From an uncultured Candidatus Pelagibacter sp. (GTDB lineage: Bacteria; Pseudomonadota; Alphaproteobacteria; Pelagibacterales; Pelagibacteraceae): a stretch of DNA of 5,327 bases. Positions 1 through 5,327 of this stretch are shown here, piece after piece (the stretch's first letter is position 1; each line of letters starts with the position of its first letter). Both the position numbers and the translations under genes were made by a program. Location: NCBI GenBank assembly GCA_905616435.1, contig CAJQSU010000043.1, forward strand, positions 1 to 5,327, written 5' to 3'. The notes under the pieces were generated by a model that saw only the letters and a list, made by a program, of their open reading frames with translations, had not been told where the DNA came from and did not search any database.

Positions 1-198
1 GCCAAATCAAATAAAAAAGAAATTTCAAAAGATGAAGCAGAAAAAATTTTAAAAGAATCTCAAAATCAAACTGATAGTAAAGTTTTGGAGACCAAAAAAG
101 AATCTAAAACATCCGCAAAATCTAAAACGATAGTAAAAAAAACTACAAAAACATCTTCAAAACCCAAGCCTTCAGCAAAAAAAGTTAGTAAAAAGTAA
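1..198 (+). CDS. tig: Trigger factor, C-terminal tail (partial, 5' end outside window)
   Basis: An open frame enters at base 1 and stops at TAA 196-198, giving the last 65 residues of a protein. The first 20 or so residues (NKKEISKDEAEKIL region) resemble the short segment that ends the chaperone domain in alphaproteobacterial trigger factors. The remainder is a low-complexity tail rich in Lys, Ser and Thr with repeated SK/KK/KT steps, ending in KKVSKK. Trigger factor is a ribosome-bound chaperone and prolyl isomerase that receives nascent chains; basic tails beyond the chaperone domain are common in alphaproteobacterial members. The identification rests mainly on position: tig lies directly upstream of clpP in many proteobacteria, and here the gap to clpP is only 34 bases, same strand. 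No ribosome-binding or isomerase domain is visible because the 5' part is missing. Another Lys-rich protein cannot be excluded from this tail alone. Confidence 0.72.
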   Translation, partial: AKSNKKEISKDEAEKILKESQNQTDSKVLETKKESKTSAKSKTIVKKTTKTSSKPKPSAKKVSKK

Positions 199-232
199 TC
201 TGAAGCTGTATAAATAATCCGAATCAAAGCTT

Positions 233-841
233 ATGGATAAAATTTCAGAACATATGAGTAACTTAGTTCCTATGGTTGTTGAACAATCCAGCAAAGGTGA
301 AAGAGCATATGATATATATTCAAGACTATTAAAGGAAAGAATTATTTTTCTAACTGGACAAATCAACGATAATGTTGCGTCTCTTGTAACTGCTCAATTA
401 TTATTTTTAGAAGCTGAAGACCCTAAGAAAGAAATTTATTTATATATTAATAGTCCTGGTGGCTTAGTAACAGCTGGCCTTGGTATTTATGATACTATGC
501 AATATGTCAAACCTGAAATTTCTACGCTTTGCATTGGTCAAGCTGCTTCAATGGGATCTTTCTTACTTGCGGCTGGTGCTAAAGGTAAAAGATTTTCTCT
601 ACCAAATTCTAGAATTATGGTCCATCAGCCCTCTGCTGGTTTTCAAGGTCAAGCAACAGATATAGAAATTCATGCTAAAGAAGTACTTTCATTAAAGAAA
701 AGATTAAATGAAATATATTCCAAACACACTGGTAAAACTGCAGAAGAAGTCAAAAGTGCTCTTGAGAGAGACAACTTTATGACCGCAGATGTGGCTAAAT
801 CATTTGGTTTAATCGACGAAGTGGTAGAAGAAAGACCTTAA
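233..841 (+). CDS. clpP: ATP-dependent Clp protease proteolytic subunit ClpP
   Basis: This encodes a 202-residue serine peptidase (family S14), the usual length for ClpP. In the family, two heptameric rings form a cytoplasmic degradation chamber fed by ClpX or ClpA. The triad is intact: Ser106 in GQAASMGS, His131 in MVHQPSAG and Asp180 in ERDNF. The Ser-to-His spacing (25) and Ser-to-Asp spacing (74) equal those of the E. coli enzyme. The oxyanion-hole segment NSPGG lies at 73-77. By alignment with E. coli, the mature protein would begin near Asn10 (NLVPMV), so residues 1-9 may be a short propeptide. The ATG at 233 is chosen because it gives an N-terminus of family-typical length; the ATG at 254 (Met8) is an alternative, and neither has a recognisable Shine-Dalgarno sequence. 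It follows the probable tig gene by 34 bases and may be cotranscribed with it; clpX follows after 90 bases. Confidence 0.98.
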   Translation: MDKISEHMSNLVPMVVEQSSKGERAYDIYSRLLKERIIFLTGQINDNVASLVTAQLLFLEAEDPKKEIYLYINSPGGLVTAGLGIYDTMQYVKPEISTLCIGQAASMGSFLLAAGAKGKRFSLPNSRIMVHQPSAGFQGQATDIEIHAKEVLSLKKRLNEIYSKHTGKTAEEVKSALERDNFMTADVAKSFGLIDEVVEERP

Positions 842-867
842 GGTACCATATATTGATGCTTGTTAAT

Positions 868-899
868 TTGAAACTTGATATCAATGAGTCTCATATAAT
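868..899 (+). promoter_or_regulatory. Candidate clpX promoter, possibly heat-shock (RpoH) type
   Basis: An exact TATAAT lies at 894-899, about 32 bases before the clpX ATG. TTGAAA lies at 868-873, but its 20-base spacing to TATAAT is too long for a good housekeeping promoter. The same TTGAAA is separated by 16 bases from CTCATATA (890-897), which resembles the sigma-32 arrangement (CTTGAAA, 11-16 bases, CCCCAT). The two readings overlap, so the site may serve either sigma factor or be chance in AT-rich DNA. A start near 906 would give a leader of about 26 bases. Heat-shock control of clp genes is established in other proteobacteria; its use here is inference. Confidence 0.35.
875..884. repeat. 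Perfect 10-base palindrome TTGATATCAA in the clpX promoter spacer
   Basis: The sequence TTGATATCAA is a perfect inverted repeat with no central gap. It sits between the candidate -35 (868-873) and -10 (894-899) elements upstream of clpX. A dimeric regulator could bind there, but a 10-base palindrome in DNA this AT-rich is also plausible by chance. No known operator is recognised. Confidence 0.3.
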
Positions 900-931
900 A
901 AAGTAAATAAATTGATTCGTTTTTAAAAAAT

Positions 932-2200
932 ATGAACACTAATAATAAAAATATTCTGTATTGCTCATTTTGTGGAAAAAGTCAGCATGAAGTAAGAAAA
1001 TTAATCGCTGGTCCTACAGTATTTATTTGCGATGAGTGTGTTGAACTATGTATGGATATTATCAAGGAAGAAAATAAAGATACTTTTGTAAAACATCAAG
1101 ATGGACTTCCTTCACCAAAAGAAATTTGTACAGTTTTAGATGACTATGTGATTGGACAAACTCACGCTAAAAAAGTTTTATCAGTTGCAGTTCATAATCA
1201 CTACAAAAGATTAAACTATGAGAACAAGACAAGTAAAAACGTTGAACTGGCAAAATCTAATATACTTTTAGTTGGACCAACTGGTTGTGGAAAAACATTA
1301 TTGGCTCAAACACTTGCAAGAACTTTAGATGTTCCTTTTACAATGGCAGACGCAACCACTTTAACTGAAGCTGGTTATGTTGGGGAAGATGTTGAGAATA
1401 TAATATTAAAATTACTTCAAGCTGCTGATTATAATGTTGAAAAAGCCCAGAGAGGAATAGTTTATATAGATGAAGTTGATAAAATTAGTAGAAAATCTGA
1501 AAATCCCTCGATTACAAGAGATGTATCTGGCGAAGGTGTTCAACAAGCTTTATTAAAAATTATGGAGGGTACAGTTGCGAGCGTTCCTCCTCAGGGTGGC
1601 AGAAAACATCCACAGCAAGAATTTCTACAAGTAGATACAACAAATATTTTATTTATATGTGGTGGTGCTTTTGCAGGTTTAGATAAGATAATTTCACAAA
1701 GAGACAAAGGTACATCAATTGGATTTGGTGCTGATGTGAAAAATACACATGATAAAAAAGCAGGTGAATGGATGAAAAGTCTAGAACCCGAAGATTTGTT
1801 AAAATATGGTTTGATCCCAGAATTTATTGGTAGATTGCCAATGATAGCAACATTAGAGGATTTAGACGAAAAATCGCTAATCAAAATTTTAGAAGAACCA
1901 AAAAATTCTTTAACCAAACAATATCAAGAACTTTTTAAATTAGACGGGGCAAAATTAACTTTTAAAGATAATGCTTTAAAAGAAATTGCTCAAAAAGCCA
2001 TAAGCAAAAAAACTGGAGCTAGAGGCCTAAGATCAATTTTAGAAAATGTATTATTAAAAACAATGTACGATTTACCTAGTCAAGATAATATAGATGAAGT
2101 CATAGTTGATGCGTCAGCCGTCAAAGGTCAAACACAGCCGATTTTAGTTCATACAAAAAATGAGAGTAAGTCAAAAAATAACAAAACATCAGCGGCTTAA
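932..2200 (+). CDS. clpX: ATP-dependent Clp protease ATP-binding subunit ClpX
   Basis: This 422-residue AAA+ unfoldase has the family's normal length. In the family, a cytoplasmic hexamer recognises substrates such as ssrA-tagged proteins, unfolds them and passes them to ClpP. The N-terminal zinc-binding domain has Cys11, Cys14, Cys33 and Cys36. Walker A is GPTGCGKT at 115-122 and Walker B is IVYIDEVDK at 176-184 (Asp180, Glu181). Pore loops are GYVG at 148-151 and the RKH loop at 224-226. The ClpP-docking loop is Ile263-Gly264-Phe265. EFIGR ends at Arg301, a probable arginine finger, and sensor 2 is GARGLRS at 362-368. The last 14 or so residues are a polar Lys/Ser/Asn tail ending in Ala-Ala. 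The ATG at 932 is the only start that keeps the zinc domain whole, as an in-frame TAA lies at 908-910. No Shine-Dalgarno sequence precedes it; the upstream bases are T and A runs. It follows clpP by 90 bases and precedes lon by 60. Confidence 0.98.
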   Translation: MNTNNKNILYCSFCGKSQHEVRKLIAGPTVFICDECVELCMDIIKEENKDTFVKHQDGLPSPKEICTVLDDYVIGQTHAKKVLSVAVHNHYKRLNYENKTSKNVELAKSNILLVGPTGCGKTLLAQTLARTLDVPFTMADATTLTEAGYVGEDVENIILKLLQAADYNVEKAQRGIVYIDEVDKISRKSENPSITRDVSGEGVQQALLKIMEGTVASVPPQGGRKHPQQEFLQVDTTNILFICGGAFAGLDKIISQRDKGTSIGFGADVKNTHDKKAGEWMKSLEPEDLLKYGLIPEFIGRLPMIATLEDLDEKSLIKILEEPKNSLTKQYQELFKLDGAKLTFKDNALKEIAQKAISKKTGARGLRSILENVLLKTMYDLPSQDNIDEVIVDASAVKGQTQPILVHTKNESKSKNNKTSAA

Positions 2201-2237
2201 TATCCTTAATAACTCATAAAAAGCTATTGCAATATTA

Positions 2238-2248
2238 GATATAATATC
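2238..2248 (+). promoter_or_regulatory. Possible lon -10 element inside an inverted repeat
   Basis: An exact TATAAT at 2240-2245 lies within GATATAATATC, an inverted repeat with 5-base arms around one central base. No -35 hexamer is visible at 16-18 bases upstream (that stretch is A-rich); TTGCAA at 2227-2232 is far too close. If it were used, lon would have a leader of only about 10 bases before the ATG at 2261. The match may be chance in AT-rich DNA, with lon instead read through from clpX. Confidence 0.22.
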
Positions 2249-2260
2249 CATATTCACCCT

Positions 2261-4639
2261 ATGGATGTTAAAATTTCCCTACCACTTTTACCATTAAGAG
2301 ACATTGTTGTCTTTCCAAGCATGGTTATTCCTTTATTTGTTGGAAGAGATAAATCAATTTCCGCATTAAATGAAGTAATGAAAAAGGATAAAAAGATTAT
2401 CCTAGTAACTCAAAAAAATTCTGAAATAGACGATCCTAAGAAGACAGATATTTTTATGCATGGTTGTGAAGGAAGTATTTTACAACTATTAAAGCTACCT
2501 GATGGAACGGTTAAAGTTTTAGTCGAAGGCATCAAAAGAGTAAAAATTTTAGATTTCAAAGATAATGAAAAATTTATAACATGTGAGTACACCCCTCTTA
2601 AAGACTTGGTTAATAAAGATGAAGATCTTTATCCCCTAGCAGCTACTGCAATTAGAAGACTTGAAAAATTAACCTCTATAAACAAAAAAATTTCTAATGA
2701 AACTATAAATACAATCAAACAATTAAAAGAATCTTCTCAGATTGCTGATAACGTAGCATCTCACATAACAGCAACGATTTCTGAGAAACAACAAATATTT
2801 GAAACGATTGACGTAAAGAAAAGATTAAATACCATTATTAAGATAATGGAAAACGAAACTAGCATTATTGGTGTTGAAAAAAGAATTAGAGGTAGAGTTA
2901 AGACCCAGATGGAAAAAACTCAAAGAGAGTATTATTTAAATGAACAACTAAAAGCTATCCAGAAAGAATTAGGTGAAATTGAAGATGGCAAGGATGAAAA
3001 CACAGGTTTAAATAAATCAATCTTAAAATCTAAAATGCCTAAAGATGTTGAGAAAAAATGTTTACAAGAATTAAAAAAATTAAAAAATATGAGTCCAATG
3101 TCAGCTGAGGCAACGGTTGTAAGAAATTACCTTGATTGGATGATAGAATTACCTTGGTATAAAAAAAGTGAAGCTGTTATCGATTTAGTTAAAGCCCTAG
3201 ATGTTTTAGATAAAGATCATTTTGGTCTTGAAAAAGTTAAAGAAAGAATAATAGAATTTTTAGCTGTCCAAAAAAGAATGGGTAAAATCAAAGGTCCAAT
3301 TCTTTGTTTAGTTGGCCCCCCAGGCGTTGGAAAAACTTCTTTAGGTAAATCAATTGCAAAAGCTACTAATAGGGAGTTTGTAAGAATGTCAGTTGGTGGT
3401 ATGAGAGATGAAGCTGAAATTCGTGGCCATAGAAGAACTTACATTGGTTCATTACCAGGTAAAATTATTCAAATGATGAAAAAAGCTGGCACTAAAAATC
3501 CATTAATTCTATTAGATGAAATAGATAAAATCGGAAACGACTATCGTGGCGATCCTTCCTCAGCTCTTTTAGAAGCTTTAGATCCAGAACAAAACACTAC
3601 TTTTAATGATCATTATCTTGAAGTCGATTATGATTTATCTGATGTGATGTTTGTGACTACAGCTAATACCCTTAATATTTTACCACCATTATTAGATAGA
3701 ATGGAAGTTATAAGATTAGCTGGATATACTGAAGACGATAAAATTAGCATAGCTAATAAATATTTATTACCAAAACAAATTAAAGATAATGGTGTTAAAG
3801 AAAATGAAATGAAACTTGATAAAGATATTATTCAAGAAGTAATTAGAAGTTACACTAAAGAGTCTGGTGTTAGAAATTTAGAAAGAGAAATATCCAAACT
3901 TGCAAGAAAAGTTGTTAAAAAAGTTGTAGCCGGAGAGCAAAAAGAAGTTGAGATTAATAATAAAAATCTCTCAGATTTTTTAGGTGTTGCCAAGTACAAA
4001 TTTGGTGAACTTGATGCAGATGATAGAGTTGGTGTTGTTACCGGTTTAGCTTGGACAGAATATGGTGGAGAAATTTTAAAGATCGAAGCTGTAACCATGC
4101 CTGGTAAAGGTAGAATGCAGATTACTGGTAAATTAGGCGATGTGATGCAAGAATCTGTGAAAGCAGCAAAATCTTTTGTAAGATCAAAATGTTTAGAATA
4201 TGGAATTATTCCACCACTGTTTGAAAGAAAAGACTTTCATATCCATGTTCCTGAAGGCGCCACACCTAAGGATGGACCATCAGCAGGTATCGGTATGGTG
4301 ACATCAATTGTTTCTTCATTAACAAATATTCCTGTAAGAAGAGATGTTGCTATGACAGGAGAGGTAACAATTACAGGCCAAGTTCTACCAATTGGTGGTT
4401 TGAAAGAAAAATTATTAGCTGCTCATAGAGCTGGAATTAAAGAAGTTATAATTCCAAAAGAAAATGAAAAAGATCTAGTTGATATGCCTAAGAAGATTAT
4501 TAATGACATAAAAATTACACCCATCGAATATGCCGATCAAGCTTTGAAAGTAGCTTTAACTAAAGAGCTTAAAAGAACAGAATGGGTTGAAGTAGATTTA
4601 AGCAAAAAAGATGATAAATCTCAAGCAAGCTTGCAGTAA
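2261..4639 (+). CDS. lon: ATP-dependent Lon protease (LonA)
   Basis: This is a 792-residue LonA-type protease (E. coli Lon has 784). In the family, a cytoplasmic hexamer degrades misfolded and short-lived regulatory proteins. The N-terminal substrate-binding domain spans roughly residues 5-200 (LPLLPLRDIVVFP at 7-19), followed by a charged helical or coiled-coil linker to about 300. In the AAA+ module, Walker A is GPPGVGKT at 352-359, Walker B is LILLDEIDK at 415-423, the pore-loop segment includes Tyr394, sensor 1 is Asn469 and a probable arginine finger is Arg480. The C-terminal peptidase domain carries Ser674 in PKDGPSAG and Lys717 in GGLKEK, with the 43-residue Ser-to-Lys spacing of E. 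coli Lon. All functional motifs are intact and no frameshift is seen. The ATG at 2261 gives the canonical N-terminus; the bases before it are pyrimidine-rich (TTCACCCT) with no Shine-Dalgarno sequence. It lies downstream of clpX by 60 bases and faces the minus-strand glycosyltransferase. Confidence 0.98.
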   Translation: MDVKISLPLLPLRDIVVFPSMVIPLFVGRDKSISALNEVMKKDKKIILVTQKNSEIDDPKKTDIFMHGCEGSILQLLKLPDGTVKVLVEGIKRVKILDFKDNEKFITCEYTPLKDLVNKDEDLYPLAATAIRRLEKLTSINKKISNETINTIKQLKESSQIADNVASHITATISEKQQIFETIDVKKRLNTIIKIMENETSIIGVEKRIRGRVKTQMEKTQREYYLNEQLKAIQKELGEIEDGKDENTGLNKSILKSKMPKDVEKKCLQELKKLKNMSPMSAEATVVRNYLDWMIELPWYKKSEAVIDLVKALDVLDKDHFGLEKVKERIIEFLAVQKRMGKIKGPILCLVGPPGVGKTSLGKSIAKATNREFVRMSVGGMRDEAEIRGHRRTYIGSLPGKIIQMMKKAGTKNPLILLDEIDKIGNDYRGDPSSALLEALDPEQNTTFNDHYLEVDYDLSDVMFVTTANTLNILPPLLDRMEVIRLAGYTEDDKISIANKYLLPKQIKDNGVKENEMKLDKDIIQEVIRSYTKESGVRNLEREISKLARKVVKKVVAGEQKEVEINNKNLSDFLGVAKYKFGELDADDRVGVVTGLAWTEYGGEILKIEAVTMPGKGRMQITGKLGDVMQESVKAAKSFVRSKCLEYGIIPPLFERKDFHIHVPEGATPKDGPSAGIGMVTSIVSSLTNIPVRRDVAMTGEVTITGQVLPIGGLKEKLLAAHRAGIKEVIIPKENEKDLVDMPKKIINDIKITPIEYADQALKVALTKELKRTEWVEVDLSKKDDKSQASLQ

Positions 4640-4774
4640 AAGACAATTTACTAATAATTGAATATTTGTAATACAAAAAAGCTTATTTAATTACACCCCA
4701 TAAAAAAGTTTAGTATCTATTAAATTTTAAGAGTGTTTTGATTATTACTTGTAACTTTAGAAGAATATTTATGT

Positions 4775-5327
4775 TTATACTTTATTTAACATTGCCAGAT
4801 AATCATTATTACTCTTTTTCTCAATAAAGTTTTTTAAAAAATTTTTTTTTGGTTTTAATTTAATTTGAAAATTTTCATAATTATTTTTTATATCCCTAAT
4901 TTTTACAATAGTTTTATTTTCGTCTTCTAAATTAAATAATATACCGTTAGTATTCTTTATTATTTCTTTATTACCACCTGGTGTATCTGAGGCCATAACA
5001 ACAAGGTTGTGATTTAGTGCTTCAACAATAGAATTATTACTTCCTTCAAAATGAGAGGTGTTAATTAATAAATGCGATTTTTTATAATATTTACTAGCAT
5101 TTTGGACAAAACCTTTAAAATAAACTTTTACTTTTAAGTTTCTATTCTTTTTTACCAGAGACTTAAAATGTTTCTTTAATTTCCCATCGCCAAGAATGAA
5201 AATATTTGATTTAAAGTCAATTTTATAAACAATTTTTAAAAATTCATTTATACCTTTTTCATGATCAAGTCTACCTACCCACAAAATATTAAAATTTTTT
5301 GATGTTGATTTTTTATTAAACTTTAGA
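4775..5327 (-). CDS. Glycosyltransferase family 4-like protein, C-terminal part (5' end outside window)
   Basis: The minus-strand frame is open from the right edge to TAA at 4777-4775 and gives 184 residues. A TTG at 5284 could be mistaken for a start, but the frame stays open upstream and encodes NFNIL, the beta strand leading into the motif below, so the gene is truncated by the window. Features fit the C-terminal nucleotide-sugar-binding domain of GT-B fold family 4 enzymes: ILWVGRLDHEKG with Arg at 5270-5272 and Lys at 5255-5257, then ILGDGKLKK, then the E-x7-E motif (HFEGSNNSIVEAL; Glu codons at 5045-5047 and 5021-5023), then TPGGNKEII. Such enzymes transfer a sugar from an activated donor, commonly in capsule, O-antigen or lipid glycosylation; donor and acceptor cannot be told from this fragment. 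G+C is about 22% (hand count, 4801-5327), clearly below the neighbouring housekeeping genes, and Lys, Asn and Ile are abundant. It is convergent with lon. Confidence 0.88.
   Translation of the reverse strand, partial: LKFNKKSTSKNFNILWVGRLDHEKGINEFLKIVYKIDFKSNIFILGDGKLKKHFKSLVKKNRNLKVKVYFKGFVQNASKYYKKSHLLINTSHFEGSNNSIVEALNHNLVVMASDTPGGNKEIIKNTNGILFNLEDENKTIVKIRDIKNNYENFQIKLKPKKNFLKNFIEKKSNNDYLAMLNKV

Noticed and set aside
209..214. TATAAA before clpP as a possible -10 element
   Set aside because: No -35-like hexamer lies at a suitable distance, the gap to the upstream gene is only 34 bases, and TATAAA is common in DNA of this composition. Cotranscription with the upstream gene is simpler.
1591..1917. 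Minus-strand open frame of 108 codons inside clpX
   Set aside because: It lies wholly opposite strongly conserved clpX coding sequence, and its translation shows no recognisable domain. The same applies to other short open frames overlapping clpP and lon.
4625..4634. Perfect palindrome GCAAGCTTGC at the 3' end of lon
   Set aside because: It lies within the last lon codons, has no loop for a stable RNA hairpin and no T-run after it. It is best explained by coding sequence and chance.
4665..4677. Inverted repeat TTTGTAATACAAA after lon, considered as a terminator
   Set aside because: The stem is only five A/T-rich pairs with a three-base loop, and it is followed by an A-run rather than a T-run on the + strand; on the minus strand the T-run precedes the stem. 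It does not fit a Rho-independent terminator in either direction. No other convincing hairpin with a T-run was found in 4640-4774.
4775..5284. Treating the glycosyltransferase as a complete 169-residue gene starting at TTG 5284
   Set aside because: The frame continues open to the window edge and the residues before the TTG complete the expected beta strand ahead of the GRLDHEKG motif. GT-B enzymes also need an N-terminal domain of comparable size, so the gene is truncated by the window rather than short.
1..5327. CRISPR arrays, tRNA or rRNA genes, insertion sequences, attachment sites
   Set aside because: I saw no regularly spaced repeats, no cloverleaf-like GC-rich blocks, no transposase motifs and no paired terminal repeats on either strand by eye.

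Overview
The window is an AT-rich bacterial protein quality-control locus. On the + strand, in order, are the 3' end of a probable trigger factor gene (tig), then clpP, clpX and lon, all complete. A truncated glycosyltransferase gene on the opposite strand enters from the right edge. Gene order tig-clpP-clpX-lon is the classical proteobacterial arrangement. The ClpX and ClpP wording (for example the Walker A form GPTGCGKT in ClpX and the N-terminal NLVPMVVEQ block in ClpP), together with very low G+C and Arg codons that are mostly AGA, suggest an alphaproteobacterium with a streamlined genome, most likely the SAR11/Pelagibacterales group. The taxonomic call is inference from style and synteny, not a database match.

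Layout: 1-198 is the C-terminal tail of trigger factor, Lys/Ser/Thr-rich. 233-841 is ClpP with an intact Ser-His-Asp triad. 842-931 is a 90-base gap holding the best promoter candidate in the window, with an exact TATAAT and a possible heat-shock (RpoH-like) element. 932-2200 is ClpX with zinc-binding domain, AAA+ motifs and the ClpP-docking IGF loop. 2201-2260 is a 60-base gap with a second, weaker TATAAT. 2261-4639 is LonA with AAA+ and Ser-Lys protease motifs. 4640-4774 is a very AT-rich convergent intergenic stretch with no clear terminator. 4775-5327 (minus strand) is the C-terminal part of a GT4-type glycosyltransferase that runs off the window.

Trigger factor binds nascent chains at the ribosome exit. 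ClpX unfolds tagged or damaged proteins and feeds them to ClpP, and Lon independently degrades misfolded proteins. All catalytic residues looked for are present, so these look like working housekeeping genes. The real change of character comes after lon: the strand flips, G+C drops from roughly 31-33% (sampled lines of lon) to about 22% (hand count, 4801-5327), and a surface-polysaccharide type gene appears where many alphaproteobacteria carry hup (HU). This probably marks the edge of a variable region. I see no clearly novel system in the window; the findings are modest and graded accordingly.
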